DNA of 5,571 bases from Planctomycetota bacterium (lineage in GTDB: Bacteria; Planctomycetota; UBA11346), in contig CANETI010000191.1 of the NCBI GenBank assembly GCA_947440715.1, positions 1 to 5,571 of the forward strand, read 5' to 3'. Both the position numbers and the translations under genes were made by a program. Under the pieces are notes generated by a model. It was not told the origin of the DNA and did not search any database. It worked only from the letters and a program-made list of their open reading frames with translations. This document shows, piece after piece, positions 1-5,571 of this stretch (the stretch's first letter is position 1; every line of letters starts with the position of its first letter).

Positions 1-2
1 CA

Positions 3-41
3 GGGGTAATCGTGCTGTCTAACGGTTTGGCTCGTCCATAA
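3..41 (+). CDS. Possible C-terminal tail of an upstream gene (partial)
   Basis: One plus-strand frame is open from the window edge to a TAA at 39-41 and reads GVIVLSNGLARP, which looks protein-like. The other two plus-strand frames close earlier, at 7-9 and 20-22. If real, this is the last dozen codons of a gene lying mostly outside the window, ending 52 bases before the SUKH gene on the same strand. The fragment is too short to identify or to confirm as coding; an untranslated leader is equally possible. Confidence 0.25.
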   Translation, partial: GVIVLSNGLARP

Positions 42-80
42 GCGTTGCAGGTACCACGCTTGAATTATCAGTTGTCGAAC

Positions 81-85
81 AAGGA
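81..85 (+). promoter_or_regulatory. Ribosome binding site of the SUKH gene
   Basis: AAGGA lies 8 bases before the ATG at 94 and matches the Shine-Dalgarno core. It is the clearest ribosome binding site in the plus-strand block and supports the ATG at 94 as the first start of the group. No convincing -35/-10 pair was found in the preceding 80 bases, so the promoter may lie further upstream. Confidence 0.5.
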
Positions 86-93
86 TAGGTCGC

Positions 94-597
94 ATGTCAA
101 ATCAACCTCCATCCGCCCGTTTGTATGATGATCTGCGTCCCTACGTGGTGGATCTGGCACCTTCTGACAAGGCGACGTGGTTTCGCCGCTTAGACCATCG
201 TTCGATTTTAGAAGCAGAGGCGCGCATAGGATATTCATTCCCGCGACAAGTGCGGGCATTTTATGAGGAAATCGGTTTTGGTGTGATTCGTCGCGGTTTA
301 CAGGATCCGAAAGATGATCAATGGCGTACGGTCGCTAATCGTGTTCTCCATCCGCTGACAGTTGCAGCCTTGGTGCAAGGCGAGGCAGAAATTAATCCCG
401 ATCCGCCATTACGGACGAATGAGTGGCCTGTATTTGAAGCGGCTGAACACGATTATTTTGTCGTCGATCCTTTTTCTGGTGAACCGGACACGATCTACAC
501 ACGCTATCAAATTGATAAAGTCGCTTCCGGTTTTCGAGAGCTGATGCAGCGTTTGTTGACCGATGACGTGACATTTTATTTACGCCGCCGCTGGTGA
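94..597 (+). CDS. SUKH / SMI1-KNR4 family-like protein
   Basis: This is a 167-residue soluble protein with no signal peptide or membrane segment. Residues 37-63 contain the pattern typical of SUKH proteins: a helix starting ILEAEARIG, a short turn with FP, then RAFYEEIGFG, recalling the family consensus of acidic helix, LG..LP, FY...G.G. The later HDYFVVDPFSGEPDTIY segment (119-135) fits the family's C-terminal strands. SUKH proteins are best known as immunity proteins against polymorphic toxins, but many are single-copy genes of unknown role; no toxin gene is visible here. The start is ATG with an AAGGA site upstream. The stop overlaps the GTG start of the next gene (GTGA), implying translational coupling with GluQRS. 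The family call is by motif only and moderate; the function is unknown. Confidence 0.6.
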   Translation: MSNQPPSARLYDDLRPYVVDLAPSDKATWFRRLDHRSILEAEARIGYSFPRQVRAFYEEIGFGVIRRGLQDPKDDQWRTVANRVLHPLTVAALVQGEAEINPDPPLRTNEWPVFEAAEHDYFVVDPFSGEPDTIYTRYQIDKVASGFRELMQRLLTDDVTFYLRRRW

Positions 598-1523
598 ATA
601 ACGAAATTAGCCGCTTTGCTCCATCGACTACTGGCCCAGCACATCCGGGAACGTTGCTGGCGGCTTTATTATGTTGGTTAGATGCGCGCTCGCGTGGGGC
701 AGACATTATTTTGCGCCTGGAAAATTTGGATCCGGATCGTTGCCAACCAGCCTTTGCCGAGGCCATGATAACAGATTTGGCCTGGTTAGGACTGTCATTT
801 GATGTGGTGGAATGGCAGTCGCAACAGCATGCGCGTCATGTGGCAGCCATGGATTATTTAGCTGATAAAGGATTGCTTTATCCCAGCACGTTTTCGCGGC
901 GCGATTTAGAAATGTTGGGACGTCGCACTCCAGATGGCGGTTGGGCCTATGATAATCGTGAACGAGGAAAACCGCTGCCCGTGGGTGGTTGGCGTGCCTG
1001 TACTGAGCCATTGCGCGTGCAATTACCGGATGAGGAGTTTTCTCCACTAGACGAGAGTGGCTGTGATTTACGACAAACGCCGACGCTGGCTTTTGGTGAT
1101 CCGATTGTGCGTCGTCGCGATGGAGCATTCGCTTATCATTTAGTTGCCGTGGTTGATGACGCGGCGTGTGGCGTGACTCACGTGGTGCGCGGTCGCGATA
1201 TTGCGACAAGCACGGCGACGCAGGTTGCTCTGCAACAGGTGCTGGGTTTACCAACGCCGCAGTATCGCCATCATTTTTTATTGTTGGAACAGCGAGAGCG
1301 TAAATTAGCGAAATTACACGGATCGATTGGTTTGCCGGTCTTGCGTCAGTTTTACGATGCGCCAACGTTGTGTGGTTGGCTGGCACACGTGGCCGGATTA
1401 GCGCCCGCAGGAACGACGTGTCTGCCAACTGAATTAGTGCGCGATTTTTCCTGGGAGCGTGTGCAAACCCATGATGTTTTAGTACAATGGAACGGACAGG
1501 AATTAATGGTGGCTCATGACTAA
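594..1523 (+). CDS. gluQ: Glutamyl-Q tRNA(Asp) synthetase (GluQRS)
   Basis: GluQRS is a paralogue of the glutamyl-tRNA synthetase catalytic domain. It activates glutamate and attaches it to queuosine at position 34 of tRNA(Asp) in the cytoplasm. The 309 residues match the family length and lack an anticodon-binding domain. RFAPSTTGPAHPGTL (7-21) holds the class I HIGH-type motif as HPGT (17-20). RLENLDPDR (41-49) is the conserved glutamate-pocket region. RRRDGAFAYHLVAVVDDA (173-190) and THVVRGRDI (195-203) are characteristic, and RKLAK (236-240) is the KMSKS-type loop. The zinc site of E. coli YadB (CxC, then Yx3C) is degraded: the equivalents are S98, F100, Y119 and E123, so all three cysteines are absent. 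The GTG start lies only six codons before the catalytic motif and overlaps the previous stop by 4 bases; no independent ribosome binding site is seen. The 3' end overlaps the next gene by 8 bases. Confidence 0.92.
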   Translation: MNNEISRFAPSTTGPAHPGTLLAALLCWLDARSRGADIILRLENLDPDRCQPAFAEAMITDLAWLGLSFDVVEWQSQQHARHVAAMDYLADKGLLYPSTFSRRDLEMLGRRTPDGGWAYDNRERGKPLPVGGWRACTEPLRVQLPDEEFSPLDESGCDLRQTPTLAFGDPIVRRRDGAFAYHLVAVVDDAACGVTHVVRGRDIATSTATQVALQQVLGLPTPQYRHHFLLLEQRERKLAKLHGSIGLPVLRQFYDAPTLCGWLAHVAGLAPAGTTCLPTELVRDFSWERVQTHDVLVQWNGQELMVAHD

Positions 1524-2385
1524 TTCGTGGTCTTGGCAAACGGCGAGCGCCCCAGCGGCTATTGCACTGATACAGGTTCCAGCAAGTAGCGCCTTGATCG
1601 ACCGTCCTTTACCGCAAGTCGGACAAGCTCGCTTTGCTTGTCTGCGGCATCACGATGGCAGCATAGTTGACGAAGTGGTGGTGACGCGTCTCAGCGAAGA
1701 ACTGCTGGAAATAGCGTGTCATGGTGGTCCGGGTATGCGCGCGGCAGTCGAAGCGGCATGTGCGAGTCATGGTTTGAAAGCCGCGGATTCAGGACAGGCG
1801 AGTGAATCTGAGTTGTGGAAAGCGTTGGCACGTGCGAGCTGCCCCGCTGCGGTGGATTGGTTATTGGGTCAAGGATTAACGGAGCCGCCATTTCCGAAAC
1901 AGTTTTTATATCGCTTACCGACGGTATTAATTACCGGTCCTGCGAATGCGGGTAAAAGCACGTTATTGAATGCGTGGTGCGGACATCAACGCGCCTTGGT
2001 TAGCGATATTCCTGGAACGACGCGCGATTTGTTGACCGGACAAACGTTGGTGTGTGGGTGGCGACTCGTGCTGATCGACTCTGCCGGACTGCGGTCAGGT
2101 GGAGATGAGATAGAACAAGCGGGACAGGCATTAGTTGCGGCTGCGCGCAAAACCGCCGATGTGGTATTATATCTGCAACCACCTGGTGATAATACGAGAG
2201 AAAAGAGCATTGAGGACGGTGATATCATAATTGCGGGTAAAGCCGATCTACGTGCGAATCATGATGGACTGTGTTGGTCTGCGCAGGGTATTCCTGGGTC
2301 AAGCGCGCAAACCTTACTTGCTACAGTTGGCGTAGCGGTTCTCAATCGTTTGCGTTTGCCTGCGATGCCCGCAGTTGCCAGTTGA
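1516..2385 (+). CDS. Short MnmE/TrmE-like GTPase
   Basis: This 289-residue protein resembles the tRNA-U34 modification GTPase MnmE but is far shorter than the usual 450 or so. The N-terminus keeps traces of the MnmE tetrahydrofolate-binding domain: AAIALIQVP (14-22) and CHGGPG (68-73). The G domain follows, with P-loop GPANAGKST (141-149, including the Asn linked to potassium binding in MnmE), switch I DIPGTTRD (164-171), G3 DSAGLR (188-193) and a G5-like SAQ (255-257). The G4 motif is altered: AGKADL (240-245) has Gly where NKxD has Asn. About 70 residues separate HGGP from the P-loop, roughly half the E. coli spacing, and the family's FLNGKxDLxQAEA segment is absent. No C-terminal CxGK motif exists; the protein stops soon after the G domain and the next gene starts 30 bases later. 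GGTGG at 1508-1512 may assist initiation. Classical MnmE activity is doubtful; a divergent tRNA-modification or regulatory GTPase is likelier. Confidence 0.82.
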   Translation: MTNSWSWQTASAPAAIALIQVPASSALIDRPLPQVGQARFACLRHHDGSIVDEVVVTRLSEELLEIACHGGPGMRAAVEAACASHGLKAADSGQASESELWKALARASCPAAVDWLLGQGLTEPPFPKQFLYRLPTVLITGPANAGKSTLLNAWCGHQRALVSDIPGTTRDLLTGQTLVCGWRLVLIDSAGLRSGGDEIEQAGQALVAAARKTADVVLYLQPPGDNTREKSIEDGDIIIAGKADLRANHDGLCWSAQGIPGSSAQTLLATVGVAVLNRLRLPAMPAVAS

Positions 2386-2415
2386 GCCTGACTATTACCA
2401 ACCACAGTGCAGCGC

Positions 2416-3552
2416 ATGGCAAATCATTATCTCGACTGGAATGCAACCGCCCCATTAGCGTCCGCTGCCCGTGCGGCGTGGTTAGCGGCGTACGATCAAT
2501 CCTGGGCCAATCCTGGTTCGGTGCACGCACCCGGACAACGTGCGCGGCATAGCGTCGACCAAGCGAAAGCGAGTTGCGCGCGGTTACTGGGCTGCAAGTC
2601 CCATGAATTAGTGGTGACCAGTGGTGGGACGGAAGCGAATGCTTTGGCGATTCATTCGGCTACGTTCGGACAGTCATTAGCGGCTGATGCCGTATTGATG
2701 TCGGCCATCGAGCACAGTTCTGTACAACGTAATGGTGAAACGGTTTCTGCGGTGCGCTTGCCTGTGGATGTCTGTGGACGGTTAGCGGCAGACACGGTTC
2801 GTGCTGCGGCTTCACCAACCACGCGTTTATTGTGTGTACAATTTGCGAATAACGAAATCGGCGTTTGCCAAGATGTGCCCGCTTTAGTTGCCGCCGTGCG
2901 TGCGGTGGCACCACAAGCACGCGTGTTGCTTGATTGTGCGCAGGGAGCTGGAAAAGCCCCACTGAATCTCGCCGCTCTCGATGTTGATTTTGCCAGTATT
3001 GCGGGGCACAAATTTGGTGCGCCGAAAGGTATCGGCTTATTGTATGTCAAAAATGGTATTCGGATCGCGCCATTACTCTTTGGTGGCAAACAACAGCAAG
3101 ATCGTCGCAGTGGTACCGAAGATGTCGCAGGATTAACCGCGTTGCAAGCCGCCTTAGAATCGGCTTTGGCGCATGGCGAAGAAGAAAGCATTCGCCAGCG
3201 AATGTTATTAGAAAGTGCCTTTGCTCGTATTGCTTTAGTCTTACCCAAAGTTCAATGGTTAGCGCACGCTGCCCAGCGATTACCAAATACGCTGAGCATC
3301 GCGCATCCTGGAGTGATCAACGGGGCATTAGTCATGCGCTTAGATTTAGCCGGAGTTTCCGTTTCAACCGGTTCCGCCTGTATGGCTGCCAGAGGGGAAC
3401 CAAGCCACGTCATCGCAGCGCTGGGCATAGATTTATCCCTGGCTAAAAGCGTTATCCGTGTGTCTATCGGCCCGGATACCGTCGCCGAAGATCTTGATGC
3501 CTTCGTGAACGCGTACATCAGCGAAGTGAAAGCGATGACTGCGGGAAATTAA
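2416..3552 (+). CDS. Cysteine desulfurase, NifS/IscS family
   Basis: This is a pyridoxal phosphate enzyme of aminotransferase class V. It removes sulfur from cysteine as an enzyme-bound persulfide, for Fe-S clusters or tRNA thiolation. From the ATG at 2416 it is 378 residues, slightly short for the family. MANHYLDWNATAP is the usual N-terminus; SGGTEANALAI (69-79) binds the cofactor phosphate; the EHSSV histidine is H100; FANNEIGVCQ (143-152) and DCAQ (173-176) line the cofactor. The Schiff-base lysine is K199 in AGHKFGAPKGIG, and RRSGTE (230-235) follows. The catalytic Cys is C322 in STGSACMAARGEPSHV, in the IscS/NifS-type loop. An upstream GTG at 2407 would add three residues, but ATG fits the family start better. 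No strong Shine-Dalgarno is visible, and the gene follows the GTPase by 30 bases. No IscU, SufE or MnmA lies nearby, so the sulfur acceptor cannot be told; IscS, NifS and similar paralogues cannot be separated from sequence alone. Confidence 0.95.
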   Translation: MANHYLDWNATAPLASAARAAWLAAYDQSWANPGSVHAPGQRARHSVDQAKASCARLLGCKSHELVVTSGGTEANALAIHSATFGQSLAADAVLMSAIEHSSVQRNGETVSAVRLPVDVCGRLAADTVRAAASPTTRLLCVQFANNEIGVCQDVPALVAAVRAVAPQARVLLDCAQGAGKAPLNLAALDVDFASIAGHKFGAPKGIGLLYVKNGIRIAPLLFGGKQQQDRRSGTEDVAGLTALQAALESALAHGEEESIRQRMLLESAFARIALVLPKVQWLAHAAQRLPNTLSIAHPGVINGALVMRLDLAGVSVSTGSACMAARGEPSHVIAALGIDLSLAKSVIRVSIGPDTVAEDLDAFVNAYISEVKAMTAGN

Positions 3553-3554
3553 TT

Positions 3555-4976
3555 TTAGGTGAGAATGTCGCGAACGACTTCGCCGAAGACGTCGGTTAAC
3601 CGGAAGTCACGGCCTTGCGTACGGTAGGTTAGTTTCAGGTGGTCGATGCCGCACAGGTGCAGCATGGTAGCGTGAAGATCGTGGACGCTAACGGGTTTAT
3701 GGACAGCCTTGTAACCGAGTTCGTCGGTGCCGCCGTAGCTGGTACCTCCCTTAATGCCGCCTCCGGCAAGGGCGACCGAAAAGCCTAAAATGTGATGATC
3801 ACGTCCGCTCCCTTGGCCCATGGGTGTGCGACCAAATTCACCGCCCCACAGAATCAGCGTGTCGTCTAATAAACCACGTTCTTTAAGGTCCATGATTAAT
3901 GCCGCGCTGGGTTTATCGGTTTCGCCTGCTGCAATAGGCAGATCTTTTTCAATATTACCGTGATGGTCAAACGCACGATGATAAAGCTGAATAAAACGCA
4001 CGCCACGTTCGGCCATGCGGCGGGCGAGTAAACAATTACTGGCAAATGTACCATCACCTGGTTTGTCGATACCATAGCGTTCCAGCGCGGCTTTTGGTTC
4101 TTTGCTAAAATCAGTGAGATCAGGCACCGAAGACTGCATACGGTAAGCCATTTCGTATTGACTGATACGCGTTTGAATTTCTGAGTCGTTAATTTTTTCG
4201 GCTAATAAACCATTCATGCGATTAATTTCATCAATTACGCCACGTTGCGTGGGCGCATCAACGCCTGCTGGATTAGCGACGTAATGCACGGCATCGCCTT
4301 TCGATTGGAATTGAATACCTTGGAAACGACTGGGTAAAAACCCGGCAGACCATTGACGCGCGGACACCGGTTGCGCACCGCCACCTTTACCTTGCGAGGT
4401 CATTACCACGAAGCCTGGGAGGTTTTCTGTTTCAGCGCCTAAACCATACAGCATCCACGAGCCCCAGCTTGGGCGTCCTTTAATGATAGACCCCGTGTTC
4501 ATGAACGCATGTGCGGTGTCATGATTGATTTGTTCGGTGTGCATCGACCGGATAATACACAATTCGTCGGCGATGGAGCCTAAGTGCGGAAAAAGCGTGG
4601 AGATTTCTTGTCCCGATTTCCCATATTTTTTAAATTCAGTAAATGGGCCGCGCGCTTTTAGCTCAGAATTTTGTAATTGTGCTAATTGCTGACCTTTGGT
4701 GAACGATTCTGGAAATGGTTTACCATCAAGTGCTTTTAATTCAGGCTTAAAATCAAAGGTTTCTAAATGCGATGGTCCACCCGCCATGCACAAATGGATG
4801 ATGCGCTTGGCTTTAACCGGTGTTTGTGGCTTGGTGATAATGCCACGCCACCGTTCATCAGCGGTTGCTTGATTGGCGAAGAGCGAACCAAGTGCAATTC
4901 CACCCAAGCCGCACATGGATTTGGTCAAGAAAGCGCGGCGCTGCAGGGCTTGCGATAATTGTTTATTGATAGACAT
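3555..4976 (-). CDS. DUF1501 family protein, Tat-exported
   Basis: This is a full-length 473-residue DUF1501 protein, distantly related to the alkaline phosphatase/sulfatase fold and abundant in Planctomycetes; its substrate is not established. The N-terminus is a twin-arginine signal: RRAFL at 13-17, a Gly/Leu/Ala-rich hydrophobic stretch (21-34), and a likely cleavage after ATA near residue 39, so it should be exported folded. Motifs in order are HLCMAGGPSHLETFDFKP (61-78), NHDTAHAFMNTGS (151-163), DHHGNI (337-342), ETDKP (352-356), WGGEFGRTP (377-385), GRDHH (391-395) and QGRDFRLTDV (454-463). The His/Asp-rich motifs are probable metal ligands by analogy with the superfamily. I chose the ATG at 4976 over an in-frame TTG at 5000 because GGAG lies 6 bases upstream and the signal peptide then has normal length. 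It follows the PSD1 gene by 49 bases, presumably in one operon. Confidence 0.95.
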   Translation of the reverse strand: MSINKQLSQALQRRAFLTKSMCGLGGIALGSLFANQATADERWRGIITKPQTPVKAKRIIHLCMAGGPSHLETFDFKPELKALDGKPFPESFTKGQQLAQLQNSELKARGPFTEFKKYGKSGQEISTLFPHLGSIADELCIIRSMHTEQINHDTAHAFMNTGSIIKGRPSWGSWMLYGLGAETENLPGFVVMTSQGKGGGAQPVSARQWSAGFLPSRFQGIQFQSKGDAVHYVANPAGVDAPTQRGVIDEINRMNGLLAEKINDSEIQTRISQYEMAYRMQSSVPDLTDFSKEPKAALERYGIDKPGDGTFASNCLLARRMAERGVRFIQLYHRAFDHHGNIEKDLPIAAGETDKPSAALIMDLKERGLLDDTLILWGGEFGRTPMGQGSGRDHHILGFSVALAGGGIKGGTSYGGTDELGYKAVHKPVSVHDLHATMLHLCGIDHLKLTYRTQGRDFRLTDVFGEVVRDILT

Positions 4977-4982
4977 GGAAAA

Positions 4983-4986
4983 CTCC
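4983..4986 (-). promoter_or_regulatory. Ribosome binding site deciding the DUF1501 start
   Basis: On the minus strand GGAG sits 6 bases before the ATG ending at 4976. The TTG at 5000 has no comparable site at proper spacing and would place eight extra residues before the Tat signal, so this site decides the start. Confidence 0.7.
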
Positions 4987-5025
4987 AAATGGGTAGGCAA
5001 TAAATAAGGGCTGATTAGAGGGAGC

Positions 5026-5571
5026 TTACAGGCGAGTAATGGTTTCGTGTAGGTTCAGCAAAACGCGGCATAGTTGCGTCCAGGCAGCCACTTCAATGCG
5101 TTGATCTTCCGCAGGCAGTGGTGCCAAACCGGTGCGCAGTAAAGCTTCCGCTTCTTTACTATTAAGCGTGTAGTGCTGGCGTTGTTTGCCGAGAAAAATT
5201 AACAGCGGTCCGCTTTCTTCTGTCGTGGGCGCACGACCTAAGGCCGATTGAAAAGCTTGGGTTAATCGTTGTTGATCAGTGGTGGCACCGGCGATTACGC
5301 GCACCGCCCAGGTGCGTGCTGCTTCAACAAAGGTGGGGTCGTTCAGTAACGTTAAAGCTTGTTGCGGACTATTTGCCTGAGTGCGGAAGACAGCGCATTC
5401 ATCACGCGACGGCGCATCAAAATTAGCGAGCATCGGATGCAAGAAAGTGCGTTGCCAGTGCATGTATAAACCACGGCGATATTGTTGGTCGTCGGTGTCG
5501 GCGACGTAATCGCGGTTCGGAAATTGTAAATTAGCGTAATAACCAGGTGGTTGATAGGGTTTCGCGCTAGG
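5026..5571 (-). CDS. PSD1-type DUF1549/DUF1553 protein, C-terminal part
   Basis: The frame is open from the window edge to TAA at 5026-5028, giving the last 181 residues of a protein that begins outside the window. The fragment is a DUF1553 C-terminus: PYQPPGYY (5-12), YRRGLYMHWQRTFLHPMLA (31-49), FDAPSRDEC (51-59), SPQQALTLLNDPTFVEAAR (68-86) and a closing WTQLCRVLLNLHETITRL (164-181). Family members are usually large exported proteins in which DUF1549, often preceded by a cytochrome c-like PSCyt1 domain, comes before DUF1553; those parts cannot be seen here. They are common in Planctomycetes and typically lie directly upstream of a DUF1501 gene, as here. A shared extracytoplasmic function is often supposed, but the reaction is unknown. 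The ATG at 5463 is internal, because conserved family sequence continues before it. Confidence 0.93.
   Translation of the reverse strand, partial: PSAKPYQPPGYYANLQFPNRDYVADTDDQQYRRGLYMHWQRTFLHPMLANFDAPSRDECAVFRTQANSPQQALTLLNDPTFVEAARTWAVRVIAGATTDQQRLTQAFQSALGRAPTTEESGPLLIFLGKQRQHYTLNSKEAEALLRTGLAPLPAEDQRIEVAAWTQLCRVLLNLHETITRL

Noticed and set aside
45..68. Promoter-like pair TTGCAG and AATTAT before the SUKH gene
   Set aside because: The spacing is only about 12 bases and the match is weak, so it is not supportable as a promoter.
706..1539. Long minus-strand open frame of 277 codons opposite gluQ
   Set aside because: The predicted protein is rich in His, Pro and Arg, has no family motif, and lies antisense to a gene with clear GluQRS motifs.
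2407..2415. GTG start three codons before the desulfurase ATG
   Set aside because: Family members begin close to the YLDxNATxP motif; ATG is the better codon and neither start has a strong ribosome binding site.
2271..2552. Plus-strand frame bridging the GTPase end and desulfurase start, considered as a frameshifted MnmE C-terminus
   Set aside because: It has no CxGK motif or helical-domain resemblance, and it overlaps the well-supported start of the desulfurase.
2652..3248. Minus-strand open frame of 198 codons opposite the cysteine desulfurase
   Set aside because: It is low in complexity (Ala, Ser, Thr, Cys) with no recognisable domain, while the plus-strand frame holds all catalytic motifs.
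3579..3589. Short palindrome CTTCGCCGAAG near the convergent junction, considered as a terminator
   Set aside because: The stem is only about 4 base pairs, lacks a U tract, and lies within the DUF1501 coding sequence.
4977..5000. TTG start eight codons upstream for the DUF1501 gene
   Set aside because: There is no suitably spaced ribosome binding site, whereas the ATG at 4976 has GGAG at 6 bases and gives a normal Tat signal.
5026..5463. A separate 145-residue gene starting at the ATG at 5463
   Set aside because: The frame continues upstream to the window edge with conserved DUF1553 sequence (PYQPPGYY and onwards), so this ATG is internal.

Overview
The window looks like chromosomal DNA of a planctomycete-type bacterium, or a close relative in the PVC group. 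The best evidence is on the minus strand: a DUF1549/DUF1553 (PSD1-type) gene followed by a Tat-exported DUF1501 gene, a pairing expanded in Planctomycetes and also seen in Verrucomicrobia. Base composition is roughly balanced and coding density is high. The lineage is inferred from gene families alone, as no rRNA or other marker is present.

Layout. Positions 1-93 form a short leader that may hold the last codons of an unidentified upstream gene. From 94 to 3552 four plus-strand genes are tightly packed: a SUKH (SMI1/KNR4-like) protein, a glutamyl-Q tRNA(Asp) synthetase (GluQRS), a short MnmE/TrmE-like GTPase, and a class V cysteine desulfurase (NifS/IscS type). The first three overlap by 4 and 8 bases; the fourth follows after 30 bases. 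They are probably cotranscribed and in part translationally coupled. From 5571 down to 3555 two minus-strand genes run towards them: the C-terminal part of a PSD1 protein (cut by the window edge), then the DUF1501 protein. The two groups converge with 2 bases between stop codons. No stretch above 100 bases lacks a gene, and no RNA gene, mobile element, CRISPR array or large repeat was seen.

How the genes may work together. GluQRS modifies queuosine-34 of tRNA(Asp). MnmE acts on U34 of several tRNAs. Cysteine desulfurase supplies the sulfur for 2-thiouridine-34 and Fe-S clusters. The plus-strand block therefore has a wobble-base tRNA modification theme. It is not textbook: the GTPase lacks the region and C-terminal Cys motif needed for classical MnmE chemistry, and the GluQRS lacks the three zinc-binding cysteines of the E. 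coli enzyme. The minus-strand pair is a separate, export-linked unit whose biochemical role is not established.
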